Below are positions 40,562-49,465 of a stretch of 64,000 nt of DNA, piece by piece. The stretch's first letter is position 1. Every line of letters begins with the position of its first letter. A program made the position numbers and the translations under genes. Source of the stretch: Treponema sp. UBA4307 (GTDB taxonomy: Bacteria; Spirochaetota; Spirochaetia; Treponematales; Treponemataceae); the NCBI GenBank assembly GCA_002394685.1, contig DGUP01000058.1, positions 1 to 64,000 of the forward strand, read 5' to 3'. The notes beneath the pieces are model-generated. The model ran no database searches, was not told the DNA's origin, and saw nothing but the letters and a program-made list of their open reading frames with translations.

Positions 40562-43102
40562 TTATTCTACAAATTCATAACCGGCTTCTGTAACTGCCTG
40601 TTTCAGACTTTCTTTTGAAACTTCTCCGCTGGTCTGGATTTCAACAGTTCCAGTTTCATGGCTGGCTGCGGCACTTACAACGTTTTCCAGTTTTTCAATT
40701 GCATCCTTAACATGCTTTTCGCAGTGCTGGCACATCATTCCCTTTACTTTTATTGTCATATTTTTTTCCTCCTGAGAAATTGATTTTTCCCTCTCTGCAA
40801 GAAGTGTTTCTCCATTCAGAGAGTGTTTTATTTTTTTATCCCTTCTGTTTCTGAAAATATTAAAAAAATTCAGTCTGAGGGCATTTGTTACTACACAAAA
40901 ACTTGAAAGACTCATTGCGGCAGCTCCGAACATTGGATTTAATTCCCAGCCGAAAAGTTTTATATAAGCTCCTGCTGCAAGAGGAATGCCGATTACATTA
41001 TAGAAAAAAGCCCAGAAAAGATTTTCGTGAATGTTCCTAAGTGTTTTTCTGCTCAACCTGATTGCTGCTGCCAGGTCAAGTAAAGAACTTTTCATCAGAA
41101 CCAGGTCTGCTGCATCAATTGCAATGTCGGTACCTGCTCCAATTGCGGCTCCTGTGTTTGCTCTTGTAAGGGCTGGTGCATCATTGATTCCATCGCCTGC
41201 CATAAGAACATTTCCTTTTTCCATAAGCTCCTTTACGATTTTTTCCTTTTCATCCGGAAGAAGATTTGCGGCAACTTCATCTACACCTGCTTCTTTTCCG
41301 ATTGCAGCGGCAGTTCTTTCGTTATCGCCTGTAAGCATGATTGTATGGATTCCCATATTTTTCAGCTGGCCGATTGCAAGTGCGCTGTCATCTTTTATAA
41401 CGTCAGCAAGGGAAATTATTCCTGCAAGTCTTCCTTCTTCTACAAAGTAGAGAACTGTCATTCCTTCTTTTTCAAGAGCCTCTGCTTTTTCTTTTGTTTG
41501 TGAACTGATTGGAGCAATTGATTTGATAAAATCATATTTTCCAGCGGCGAGATTTTTTCCTTTTCTTTTTCCAGTGATTCCTTTTCCTGAAATTGAATTA
41601 AAATCTTCCGGAGATACTATGGAAATACCATCGGCCCTGGCTTTTTCTACAATGGATTTAGCAAGAGGGTGTTCGCTTTTTAATTCAAGACTAGCTGCTA
41701 ATTCCAGTACTTCTTTTTCAGAATAATTATTTTCCGGTAAAATATTACGTACTTGTGGCTGGCCTTTTGTAATTGTTCCGGTCTTATCAAGAACCACAAT
41801 CTGAGTTTTACCGCATTCTTCCATGGAAGCGGCTGTTTTAAACAGAATACCGTTTCTGGCGCCAATTCCGTTTCCTACCATAATTGCAACAGGAGTGGCC
41901 AGTCCGAGTGCACAAGGGCAGGAGATTACTAAAACAGAAATTGCTCTGGCTAAGGCATAACCAAAAGTCTGTCCTGCAAACATCCAGACTGCAAATGTTA
42001 CAAGTGCAATGAAAATTACGGCAGGTACAAAAAATCCGGAAACTTTGTCTGCAACTTTTGCCACTGGTGCTTTTGTTGCGGCGGCGTCACTTACCAGCTG
42101 AATTATCTGTGAGAGAGTTGTGTCCTGTCCTACACGAGTTGCCCTGCAGAGCATGTAGCCGGACTGATTGATTGTTGCGGCGGAAACTTTATCTCCTGGA
42201 TTTTTATCAACAGGGATACTTTCTCCAGTCAGACTGGCTTCATTTACTGCACTGTTTCCGTCAATTATAATTCCATCTACTGGAATACTTTGCCCCGGTC
42301 TTACAGAAAATAAATCTCCCGGCTGGATTTCTTCTACTGGAACTTCAATCTCTTTATTGTCCTTTACCAGAATGGCAGTTTTTGGTGCAAGGTTCATCAA
42401 TCCCTTTAAAGCATCAGTGGTTCTGCCTTTGGATTTTGCCTCAAGGAGTTTTCCAATTGTAATAAGTGTTAGAATCATTGCGGCAGATTCAAAATAAAAT
42501 TCATGGAGATATTTCATTGCTTGATTATTATTGCCGCTGCTTACAAAAGATGACATTGCAAATAATGCGTAAAGGCTGTAAATAAAAGATGCCCCTGAAC
42601 CTAAAGCCACCAGGGTATCCATATTTGGTGCGCCATGAATCAATCCTTTAAATCCACTGATAAAAAATTTTTGATTGATTACCATTATTATTGCTGACAG
42701 AAGAAGCTGCAGAATTCCTGTTGCAAGTGGGTTCTGGTGAAAGAAAGGTGGAAGAGGCCAGTTCCACATTGTGTGCCCCATTGAAACATAAAGGAGAGGC
42801 AGTAAAAGAATAAGTGATGAAATCAATCTTTTTCTTATTACAGGAGTTTCTGTGTCTTTAAGCTGGTCCTGCTTTGATACAGAAGTTTTGCTTTCTGCAG
42901 GGAATGATTTAAGGCTTGCTCCGTAACCAGCATCTGTTACCGCTTTAATAATTTCGTCTGCACTGGCATTTCCTTCAACTCCCATACTGTTTGTAAGAAG
43001 ACTGACTGAACAGTTTTTTACTCCAGGAACTTTTGATACGGCCTTTTCAATTCTTGTAGAACAGGCGGCACAACTCATTCCCGTAACATTGTATTGTTCC
43101 AT
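40562..43102 (-). CDS. copA: Copper-exporting P-type ATPase with HMA domains at both ends
   Basis: An 846-residue P1B-type ATPase. An N-terminal heavy-metal domain (GMSCAACS, residues 1-66) is followed by eight predicted membrane helices. The transport CPC is in ISCPCALGLATP, the phosphorylated aspartate in DKTGTITKG, the actuator TGES in EASLTGESIPVD, and the hinge in MAGDGINDAPALTRAN. Unusually, a second heavy-metal domain (VKGMMCQHCEKHV) is fused after the last helix through a charged linker and fills the last 64 residues, like a tethered CopZ chaperone. It exports Cu(I). It lies 27 bases after csoR in a copper-induced operon and has its own terminator. Confidence 0.95.
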   Translation of the reverse strand: MEQYNVTGMSCAACSTRIEKAVSKVPGVKNCSVSLLTNSMGVEGNASADEIIKAVTDAGYGASLKSFPAESKTSVSKQDQLKDTETPVIRKRLISSLILLLPLLYVSMGHTMWNWPLPPFFHQNPLATGILQLLLSAIIMVINQKFFISGFKGLIHGAPNMDTLVALGSGASFIYSLYALFAMSSFVSSGNNNQAMKYLHEFYFESAAMILTLITIGKLLEAKSKGRTTDALKGLMNLAPKTAILVKDNKEIEVPVEEIQPGDLFSVRPGQSIPVDGIIIDGNSAVNEASLTGESIPVDKNPGDKVSAATINQSGYMLCRATRVGQDTTLSQIIQLVSDAAATKAPVAKVADKVSGFFVPAVIFIALVTFAVWMFAGQTFGYALARAISVLVISCPCALGLATPVAIMVGNGIGARNGILFKTAASMEECGKTQIVVLDKTGTITKGQPQVRNILPENNYSEKEVLELAASLELKSEHPLAKSIVEKARADGISIVSPEDFNSISGKGITGKRKGKNLAAGKYDFIKSIAPISSQTKEKAEALEKEGMTVLYFVEEGRLAGIISLADVIKDDSALAIGQLKNMGIHTIMLTGDNERTAAAIGKEAGVDEVAANLLPDEKEKIVKELMEKGNVLMAGDGINDAPALTRANTGAAIGAGTDIAIDAADLVLMKSSLLDLAAAIRLSRKTLRNIHENLFWAFFYNVIGIPLAAGAYIKLFGWELNPMFGAAAMSLSSFCVVTNALRLNFFNIFRNRRDKKIKHSLNGETLLAEREKSISQEEKNMTIKVKGMMCQHCEKHVKDAIEKLENVVSAAASHETGTVEIQTSGEVSKESLKQAVTEAGYEFVE

Positions 43103-43129
43103 ATTAACCTCTTTAAAAATCAGGCAGAA

Positions 43130-43483
43130 TTATTTCATCAGCTTTTGAAGAACCTTTACAAGTTCATCAACAACTTCATCGTCACCGCTGCGGACTTTAT
43201 CTGCCACACAGGTTTTAACATGGTTTGCAAGAAGCACTTTGTTAAAACTGTTCAGGGCACAGGAAATTGCAGAAACTTGAATGAGGATGTCAGGACAGTA
43301 AGCGCCTTCCTCAACCATTCCTTCAACTCCTCGAACTTGTCCTTCAATCCGCTTAAGCCTGTTCATCAGGTCTTTAATTTCTGAAGGATCTCTGTCTTTG
43401 TGTTTGTGGGAGCATTCCGGGCAGTTCTTTTGGAATTTTTTTTCTGACTGATTGTTTTCTTTTATATTGTGTGCGTTTGTCAT
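43130..43483 (-). CDS. csoR: CsoR-family copper-sensing repressor
   Basis: A 117-residue helical repressor. The family core runs from DLMNRLKRIEGQVRGVEGMV to the end. The Cu(I) ligands follow the C-H-C pattern: Cys in AYCPDIL, His and Cys in LLANHVKTCV. A Cys/His-rich N-terminal extension (KNCPECSHKHKDRD) may add a metal site. Start 43483 is chosen over an ATG six bases upstream because it is better spaced from AAGGAAG. Two operator copies lie upstream, one between the -35 and -10. Copper binding should release DNA and induce csoR-copA. Confidence 0.94.
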   Translation of the reverse strand: MTNAHNIKENNQSEKKFQKNCPECSHKHKDRDPSEIKDLMNRLKRIEGQVRGVEGMVEEGAYCPDILIQVSAISCALNSFNKVLLANHVKTCVADKVRSGDDEVVDELVKVLQKLMK

Positions 43484-43513
43484 TATCATCTTCCTTTCTG
43501 TGGTTTGATGAAT

Positions 43514-43573
43514 ATACCCTTAGGGGGTATTTGTTATACAGTAAATATAATACCCTGGGAGGGTATGGGTCAA
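43514..43573 (-). promoter_or_regulatory. csoR promoter with two CsoR-type operators
   Basis: ATACCCTTAGGGGGTAT (43514-43530) and ATACCCTGGGAGGGTAT (43550-43566) match the known G/C-tract palindromes bound by CsoR. On the minus strand, TTGACC (43573-43568) and TTATAT (43550-43545) are -35 and -10 with 17 bases between, so the second operator fills the spacer. The operators are 36 bases apart centre to centre. Confidence 0.85.
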
Positions 43574-43643
43574 GTTGAATTGAGGATAAATCTTTTTTTT
43601 AGGGATAAAATAACTGTTATAAAAAAATATTAAGGCTGTCAGA

Positions 43644-44471
43644 TCAGAACCTTCTTAAAGGACATTCTGATATTTTGATTTTGGAGCATAATTCGTCATA
43701 TCCGTTTGCAGAAAGATAATTTGAAAGTACATTTCTGGTAACTCTTGCCTGGGGACCGATGCATATTTCCGTGAACAGGTCCGAATAGTGGATGTTGAGC
43801 TGGCTGCATATTTTCTGCAGGTTCAAAATGTAATATTCTTTAATATTTGTTTCTTCAACATAAAAATGTGCTTTTCCAAGATTTTCTTCAATATTATATG
43901 GAAGGGAAACAAGACGGAATTCTTTTTCTGAAATAAATGAAGGGTGTTTAAAAAGTGGTGACGAAGAAATCAACCGGTTAAATAATTCGTTGATTTGTTC
44001 CTGATTAAAGTGTTTGTAATTTTTTATGGCAGCAGTTAAATCTGAAACCAGATCCAGGTCTTCTACACTTTTAGAATAATTGACTTTACACAGGGGAGCT
44101 TTTCCCGCATCTCCAATTTGTGAAAGCAGTTCTTTATTAAAAGCAATACAGACTCCCATTCCATTTTTTGCATATCTGGCCCACTGTGCTGCATCATCAG
44201 CATATTCGGAAAAACAGGCAGCATAACTGGAAAGTGTTTTAAAATCCTTAAGGTGACTTTGAAAAAGCTCTTCCATAGTTTTTATTTCATCAGGAAGAAG
44301 TTTGTTTTTAACAGCAAGTTTTAATTCCTTTATAAAGTACTCCATTTCCTGACTGTCATTCATGCGGCGAAGATTCCACAGCCAGATTTCACCTTTCACA
44401 ATAATGCCCTGCATGGCGTTAAAATCTGTATAATGATATAAATTCTTAATTTCTGTATTTTCCTGCTGCAA
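43644..44471 (-). CDS. DUF2971-family protein
   Basis: A 275-residue protein. The hallmarks are LYHYTDFNAMQGIIVKGEIW and NLRRMNDSQEMEYF near the start, the AACFSEYADDAAQWARYA loop, then GVCIAF and a C-terminal ICIGPQARVTRNVL. DUF2971 proteins are scattered, often in accessory DNA and sometimes near defence genes; none is characterised enough to name a reaction. The TTG start at 44471 follows GGAG by 9 bases. The gene stands alone. Confidence 0.82.
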   Translation of the reverse strand: MQQENTEIKNLYHYTDFNAMQGIIVKGEIWLWNLRRMNDSQEMEYFIKELKLAVKNKLLPDEIKTMEELFQSHLKDFKTLSSYAACFSEYADDAAQWARYAKNGMGVCIAFNKELLSQIGDAGKAPLCKVNYSKSVEDLDLVSDLTAAIKNYKHFNQEQINELFNRLISSSPLFKHPSFISEKEFRLVSLPYNIEENLGKAHFYVEETNIKEYYILNLQKICSQLNIHYSDLFTEICIGPQARVTRNVLSNYLSANGYDELCSKIKISECPLRRF

Positions 44472-44646
44472 AATCTCAGTCTCCTTGTTTTAGTATTTAA
44501 TTATTCCTGAATTCAAATTTTGAATTCCCTGGATGATTATTAAGTCTAATTAATTATAATCCAAAAAGAAGATTTCTGCCTGCCTACTTTATATAAATGT
44601 TAACAATGGTTAAAATTAAGTAACTTACTAAAAAAAGAGGACTAAA

Positions 44647-45783
44647 ATGGAAGAAAAGAAATTTGTAAATGAAAGCTTGAATAGAAAAAAAGTAATAGTC
44701 CGTACCAGCCTGCTGGGTATTTTTGTAAATATTATTTTATCTGCTGGAAAAGCATTGGTTGGAGTTTTTACAAAATCCATTGCCGTTATTCTTGATGCTG
44801 TAAATAACTTGTCTGATGCACTTTCTTCTCTTGTAACGATTATTGGTACAAAACTTGGTGCCAGACTTCCAAATAAAAAGCATCCTCTTGGATTCGGAAG
44901 AATTGAATATCTTAGTGCTCTTGTTGTATCGGCAATCGTAATTTATGCAGGTATGACTTCCCTGGTTGAATCCATCAAAAAAATCATTCATCCGGAAAAA
45001 GCTGAATATTCCCTTGTTTCCCTAATTATTATTGGAGTTGCTGTTTTTGTAAAACTTATCCTGGGACTTTTTGTTCGTTCCAAAGGAAAAAAAGTAAAAT
45101 CAACAGCCCTTACTGCATCAGGGGTAGATGCAATGTTTGATGCAATTCTTAGTTCATCGGTTTTAATAAGTGCGGTCATCTATATGTTAACCGGTTTTTC
45201 CCTGGAGGCTTATGTTGGTGTTGTTATTTCAGGATTTATTATTAAGAGCGGCGTTGAATTAATGATTGAAACTGTGAATGACATTCTGGGGCAGAGAGCT
45301 GATGCTGAAACCGTTAAAAAAGTGAAAGCTTTAATTCGTGAGGAAGAAGGTGTTCGCGGTGCCTATGATCTTATAATTAACAATTATGGTCCGGAAAAAA
45401 ATTATGCTTCAGTTCACGTTGAAGTTCCAGATACAATGACGGTTGATCAGCTGGATCAGTTAACCCGAAAACTTGAAGCAAAAGTTTATTTGAATACAGG
45501 AATTGTTCTGACGGCAGTGGGAGTATATTCATATAATACTCAGGATGACTCTGCAATTGAGATTCGCGAAAAAGTAAATTCAATCGTTAAAGAAAATGAA
45601 TGGGCCATGCAGGTTCACGGATTTTATGTTGACCAGAAAAGTAAATATATGCGTATGGATGTTGTTGTTAGTTTCAGCATCAGGGGAGGGGAAGCGGCTC
45701 AGATTATTACCCGTCAGCTGAAGGAAGCTTTCCCTGATTATGCAATTCTGGTTACACCGGATGTGGATGTTTCCGCATTATAA
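44647..45783 (+). CDS. Cation diffusion facilitator (CDF) transporter
   Basis: A 378-residue transporter. Six membrane helices fill residues 20-205. The metal sites are carried by AVILDAVNNLSDALSS in helix 2 and ASGVDAMFDAILSS in helix 5 (D-x3-D pattern, so a manganese- or iron-type site is as likely as zinc). The cytoplasmic ZT-dimer domain follows (VRGAYDLIINNYGPEKNYASVHVEV), then a second, extra ferredoxin-like region of about 75 residues. GAGG precedes the ATG. It exports divalent cations by proton exchange. Single gene. Confidence 0.9.
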   Translation: MEEKKFVNESLNRKKVIVRTSLLGIFVNIILSAGKALVGVFTKSIAVILDAVNNLSDALSSLVTIIGTKLGARLPNKKHPLGFGRIEYLSALVVSAIVIYAGMTSLVESIKKIIHPEKAEYSLVSLIIIGVAVFVKLILGLFVRSKGKKVKSTALTASGVDAMFDAILSSSVLISAVIYMLTGFSLEAYVGVVISGFIIKSGVELMIETVNDILGQRADAETVKKVKALIREEEGVRGAYDLIINNYGPEKNYASVHVEVPDTMTVDQLDQLTRKLEAKVYLNTGIVLTAVGVYSYNTQDDSAIEIREKVNSIVKENEWAMQVHGFYVDQKSKYMRMDVVVSFSIRGGEAAQIITRQLKEAFPDYAILVTPDVDVSAL

Positions 45784-45842
45784 GAATATCTGGTTTTGGT
45801 AAGCGGTTTTAAGAAAGAATAAAATTTATAGGAGATAAAGAA

Positions 45843-47300
45843 ATGGCATGTACAACAGTGCTTGTAGGAAAAAATGCCTCTTATAATGGAGCAACATTTA
45901 TTGCAAGAAACGAGGACTCTCCTTCCGGAGAATTCTGTGCAAAAAGATTTATTGTAGTTGATGGAAAGGAGCAGCCTGTAAAATATAAAACTGTTCTTTC
46001 AAAGCAGGAGATTGAACTTCCTGAAAATCCAATGCGCTATACTTCTACACCAAATGCAGATAAAAAAGATGGTGTCTGGGCTGCACATGGAGTTAACGAA
46101 GTAGATGTTGGAATGACAGCAACAGAAACTATTGCTTCAAATGAAAGAGTCCTTGGAGCAGATCCTCTTTTGAAGAAGGGGGGAATCGGTGAAGAAGATA
46201 TGAATCTTCTTGTCCTTCCATACGTTAAGTCTGCCCGTCAGGGAGTTGAGCGTTTAGGAATGCTGCTGGAAAAATACGGTACATATGAAATGAACGGAAT
46301 TGCCTTCAGCGATAAAGATGAAATCTGGTGGCTGGAATCAATTGGTGGACATCACTGGATGGCAAAACGTGTTCCAGATGATATGTACGTGGTAATGCCA
46401 AATCAGCTTGGAATAGATACTTTTGATTTTACTGATGCTTATGGTGCAAAGCAGAATTATATGTGCTCAGCAGATTTGCAGAAGTTTATGATAGAAAATC
46501 ATCTGAACCTGGATTTGAAAAACAACAACGATGTAATTAATCCCCGCCTGGTTTTCGGAACTCACGATGATGCAGATCACGTTTACAATACTCCACGTGC
46601 CTGGTTTATTGAAAGATACTTTAATCCTAAAACTTATAAGTGGGATGGTCCGGATGCTGATTTTAAGCCTGATTCTGATGATATTCCATGGGCTCTGGTT
46701 CCGGAACATAAAATCACCATAGAAGAAATGAAGTATGTTTTATCATCTCACTACAACGGAACTGAACTGGATCCATATGGATCTTATGGTCCAAAAGATA
46801 TGCGTGGTGCTTACCGCTCAATCGGAATAAACAGAAATGATTCACTGGCCCTGATTGAAATTCGTGGAGACATGCCGGAAAGCTGCCGTTCAATTCAGTG
46901 GATGGCTTTCAGTTCAAATGCTTTCAACGCAATGGCACCTTTCTACACAAATATTTTAAAGACTCCCCATTATCTTTCATACGTTCCAAAAGAATGTACA
47001 ACAGAAAGTTTTTACTGGGCATCAAGATTAATTGCTGCTTTAAGTGATGGTGCCTACAAAAAATGCCAGGCCCATATTGAACGTTATCAGCTTGCTGTAG
47101 CATCAAGAAGTCACGAAATCCTGAATAAATATGATAAACTGATTTCTGCTCAGACTGGAAATGGTGGGCGGGAACTTTGTGAAAAAGCAAATGGTGAAGT
47201 TGCCGCAATGCTAAAGGAAGAAACTTCAAAGACCTTAAATAAAGTCCTTTACGAAAGCAGCTGCCTGATGAAAAATTCTTATTCCCGTTCAGATGCATAA
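45843..47300 (+). CDS. C69-family dipeptidase (PepD type)
   Basis: A 485-residue N-terminal nucleophile hydrolase. The start MACTTVLVGKNAS places the catalytic cysteine at residue 3, which should be exposed by removal of two residues. GATFIARNEDSP, the VGMTATETIASN strand, MNGIAFSDKDEIWWLESIGG and HHWMAKRVPDD are C69 landmarks. It cleaves dipeptides in the cytoplasm or envelope; there is no signal peptide. AGGAGATAAAGAA precedes the ATG. It follows the CDF gene by 60 bases but has its own context, with a hairpin after its stop. Confidence 0.93.
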   Translation: MACTTVLVGKNASYNGATFIARNEDSPSGEFCAKRFIVVDGKEQPVKYKTVLSKQEIELPENPMRYTSTPNADKKDGVWAAHGVNEVDVGMTATETIASNERVLGADPLLKKGGIGEEDMNLLVLPYVKSARQGVERLGMLLEKYGTYEMNGIAFSDKDEIWWLESIGGHHWMAKRVPDDMYVVMPNQLGIDTFDFTDAYGAKQNYMCSADLQKFMIENHLNLDLKNNNDVINPRLVFGTHDDADHVYNTPRAWFIERYFNPKTYKWDGPDADFKPDSDDIPWALVPEHKITIEEMKYVLSSHYNGTELDPYGSYGPKDMRGAYRSIGINRNDSLALIEIRGDMPESCRSIQWMAFSSNAFNAMAPFYTNILKTPHYLSYVPKECTTESFYWASRLIAALSDGAYKKCQAHIERYQLAVASRSHEILNKYDKLISAQTGNGGRELCEKANGEVAAMLKEETSKTLNKVLYESSCLMKNSYSRSDA

Positions 47301-47309
47301 AAAGAAGAA

Positions 47310-47347
47310 AACCTGCAAACTAAACATTGCTGTCTGGTCTGCAGGTT
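47310..47347 (+). terminator. Hairpin after the dipeptidase gene
   Basis: AACCTGCA (47310-47317) pairs with TGCAGGTT (47340-47347). A second hairpin, GTTGATT/AATCAAC (47363-47384), follows and is trailed by TTAAAAAAG. Neither has a U tract on the plus strand, so termination is uncertain. Confidence 0.4.
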
Positions 47348-47384
47348 CCTCTGGTTGTGCCTGTTGATTTCATGGAGAATCAAC

Positions 47385-47484
47385 ACCGATTAAAAAAGTG
47401 AGCCCTTTGACAATTCGAAAAGTGAATGTCAAAAATAATATTGTGGATTTTGTATGCTAGGAGGATACATACTAATCCATTTGC
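47385..47484. other. Non-coding, repeat-rich stretch
   Basis: No gene is seen here. TTTGACA (47406-47412) and TGTCAAA (47427-47433) form an inverted repeat. TGCTA and TAGCA, with an inner GGAT/ATCC, can form an alternative hairpin around 47455-47490, competing with the 12-base pairing to 47576-47587. Confidence 0.4.
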
Positions 47485-47587
47485 TTAGCAGACGAAAAAT
47501 CGACGAAGTCTTAATATCTGCTTCACCAACTTGAGATAACTGGGATTGTTAATGAAGGAATCCAGGTCCGCCAGCTAGTATGTATCC
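47464..47587. repeat. 12-bp inverted repeat pair enclosing 100 bases
   Basis: GGATACATACTA (47464-47475) is repeated in reverse complement as TAGTATGTATCC (47576-47587), without mismatch. It could be the closing stem of a structured RNA or the ends of a MITE-like element; I see no target-site duplication. Confidence 0.5.
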
Positions 47588-47619
47588 AACTGTAATGTGT
47601 AGCAATAAGTGATCTTCAT
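47485..47619 (-). pseudogene. Mini-frame with in-frame TAG (44 codons)
   Basis: AGGAGAGAG precedes an ATG at 47619. The frame reads MKITYCYTLQLDTY, then TAG (47577-47575), then LADLDSFINNPSYLKLVKQ and a basic RLRRFFVC tail before TAA. It is either a 14-residue peptide, a decayed small gene interrupted by an amber codon, or a recoded gene. The TAG lies inside one arm of the 12-bp inverted repeat. Coding after the TAG looks protein-like but is short. It could continue the yolD transcript upstream. Confidence 0.35.
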
Positions 47620-47707
47620 AACTCTCTCCTGATTAAATATTAACTTAACAATAGTAGAAAAACTAATATAAATACTGTTATTATTTAATAAATTGTTGTT
47701 ATAAATT

Positions 47708-47941
47708 TTAATCGTCAAAAAATTCCCTGTCCGGAGATTTAGGAGGATTTTCTTCCTTTTCAACAGCGGCATTTTGACGTCTGGCGATTTCTTCTTCAAA
47801 ACCTTTTAGAGCTGCAAAGGGGAGAAAAATTTTTGCACGCTGATTAAGAGACATTGGTTCTCTTGTTGAAGGCTGGGGCCATTGAGTTAAAAGAATGTCA
47901 TCGTATTTATTTTGATTGGTCTTGTCAAAATTATAGTTCAT
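47708..47941 (-). CDS. YolD-like small protein, UmuC-associated family
   Basis: A 77-residue protein. The core YDDILLTQWPQPSTREPMSL followed by NQRAKIFLPFAALKGFEEEI matches the short YolD-like proteins of Firmicutes, whose pattern is YDDI ... P ... RMSxxxRAAQFxPFAALxGxxxxI. These are usually encoded next to a UmuC-type Y-family polymerase and are thought to work with it. Here the polymerase gene lies 6 kb upstream on the same strand with other genes between. GAGG lies 5 bases before the ATG. The acidic tail (PDREFFDD) is unremarkable. Confidence 0.75.
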   Translation of the reverse strand: MNYNFDKTNQNKYDDILLTQWPQPSTREPMSLNQRAKIFLPFAALKGFEEEIARRQNAAVEKEENPPKSPDREFFDD

Positions 47942-48011
47942 TCTGCCTCATCTTATAACGACTCGAAATAATTTGCTAGTATTCATATAATTAAAAAAAA
48001 AGGAGTTTATT

Positions 48012-49205
48012 TTGTTAATTTCAATGAAAAGAAAACTTGAGATTTCCCGTAAGGGTGCAAATCTTTTAATCATCTTTCTGGTTTCTACTTTTATACTGGC
48101 ATCACTCTACGTTCTGGGCTGCATGGGTTTCTTAGGCCTTCCGACTTTTAAGGACTTCATGCCTTTCTGGATTCCTGTGGGAGTTGTAATTTTTCTTGTG
48201 GAACTGGTTATTTTCTGGGATGGAATTATCAGGATATATCTTGCATCAACTCAGCTGGGGATAACTTTAAGAATTCTCGGGGCAGTTTTCGGCCTGCTGA
48301 TTCCTGTAAATATTATTCTTCTGATTAATATGATTTGTATTGTTCGCAGGGAATATAAATTTGAAAGCGAAAAAATCAAAATTAATCAGGCAAGAGAAAA
48401 AGAAGAACTGTGTAAAACAAAATATCCTATCCTCATGCTCCATGGAATTTTTTTCAGGGATTTTAAGCATTTTAATTACTGGGGAAGAATTCCTGCGGAA
48501 CTGGAACGGAACGGGGCTAAGATTTATTACGGCAATCATGAATCTGCTGAATCTGTTCAGGATGGTGGCCGTCGTATTGCTGAAAGAATTAGGGAAATCT
48601 GCGAAAAAGAGGGCGTGGACAAGGTAAACATTATTGCTCACTCAAAAGGCGGTCTGGAATCCAGATGGGCAATCAGTAAAGAGGGAATGGCAGATAAAGT
48701 TGCCTGTCTTGTTACAATTAATACTCCTCACCGTGGCACCAGATACGCTGCTCATCTTCTCAAAAAAATTCCACGGAAACATCAGCTTTCAATTGCCAAT
48801 ATTTATAACCGGATTGTGCTTGAGCTTGGAGATACAACTCCGGATTTTCTTGCGGCAGTAAATGATTTAACTGTTGAAGCAGCAGAAAAGTTTAACGAAG
48901 AAGTCCTTGATTCTCCAAAAGTTTACTACATCAGCGTAGGATCAAAATTGAACCGGCGTAGAGGTGGCCGTTTTCCTTTGAATATAACTTATCCTCTGGT
49001 TAAACATTACGACGGAATTTGCGATGGCCTTGTAGGAAGAGAATCATTTCCATGGGGGGATGAGTTCCGCTACATATGCACAAAAGGAAGACGGGGTGTG
49101 TCTCACGGTGATATGATTGATTTGAACAGGGAAAACATAAAAGGTTTCGATGTTAGGGAATTTTATGTTCAGCTGGTCAATGATTTAAAAAAGAAGGGAT
49201 TCTGA
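48012..49205 (+). CDS. Membrane-anchored triacylglycerol lipase-like hydrolase
   Basis: A 397-residue protein. Three hydrophobic segments (about residues 15-40, 48-70 and 83-110) anchor a cytoplasmic or periplasmic lipase domain: ILMLHGIFFRDFKHFNYWGR holds the oxyanion HG, NIIAHSKGGLESRW the nucleophile serine (A-H-S-x-G), TINTPHRGT follows, and GVSHGDMIDL may give the histidine. It resembles LipA-type lipases with a membrane anchor. The TTG start at 48012 follows AAGGAG by 6 bases; an ATG at 48024 is possible. A large inverted repeat 3' of the gene acts as terminator. Confidence 0.82.
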   Translation: MLISMKRKLEISRKGANLLIIFLVSTFILASLYVLGCMGFLGLPTFKDFMPFWIPVGVVIFLVELVIFWDGIIRIYLASTQLGITLRILGAVFGLLIPVNIILLINMICIVRREYKFESEKIKINQAREKEELCKTKYPILMLHGIFFRDFKHFNYWGRIPAELERNGAKIYYGNHESAESVQDGGRRIAERIREICEKEGVDKVNIIAHSKGGLESRWAISKEGMADKVACLVTINTPHRGTRYAAHLLKKIPRKHQLSIANIYNRIVLELGDTTPDFLAAVNDLTVEAAEKFNEEVLDSPKVYYISVGSKLNRRRGGRFPLNITYPLVKHYDGICDGLVGRESFPWGDEFRYICTKGRRGVSHGDMIDLNRENIKGFDVREFYVQLVNDLKKKGF

Positions 49206-49284
49206 TTTAACTTCAGGTCAACAGGCTTTCAAAAAAAATGATCTGGAAAAGATTCTATGCTTTATGTTATCCCTTCTTTTTATA

Positions 49285-49355
49285 AATCCAAACTTTTCAA
49301 ACTTATCCCATATATTACATATAATTAAGCAGTTGAAAGTTTGGATTTTGTTTTT
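49285..49355 (+). terminator. Long hairpin after the lipase gene
   Basis: AATCCAAACTTTTCAA (49285-49300) pairs with TTGAAAGTTTGGATT (49333-49347), 15 bp with one bulged T, followed by TTGTTTTTATT. The left arm also resembles two copies near 53.6-53.7 kb. Confidence 0.65.
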
Positions 49356-49392
49356 ATTATCTTTACCATAACAAGTTCTTCGCAAAAAGAAC

Positions 49393-49443
49393 TTATTCCA
49401 AATATCCGCCGTAGCACCAGCCTGTGGTGCCTGGTTTTATTTC
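49393..49443 (-). pseudogene. 3' remnant of a second SH3-domain gene
   Basis: Seventeen codons, EIKPGTTGWCYGGYLE plus stop, nearly identical to the last codons of the SH3 gene ending at 50612. No start or upstream body exists. It directly follows the YARHG gene after a 14-base segment that precedes the intact SH3 start elsewhere, so most of a copy has been deleted. Confidence 0.85.
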
Positions 49444-49465
49444 CTGTATCTCCAAATATAATTTA

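Noticed and set aside
47464..47587. Retron or group II intron RNA
   Set aside because: The inverted repeat suggested it, but no reverse transcriptase gene or intron domain V lies near.
47575..47799. A 74-codon gene running into MKITYCYTLQLDTY
   Set aside because: The part before the ATG at 47619 is AT-rich without a ribosome site and overlaps the yolD end; only the last 15 codons follow a good site.
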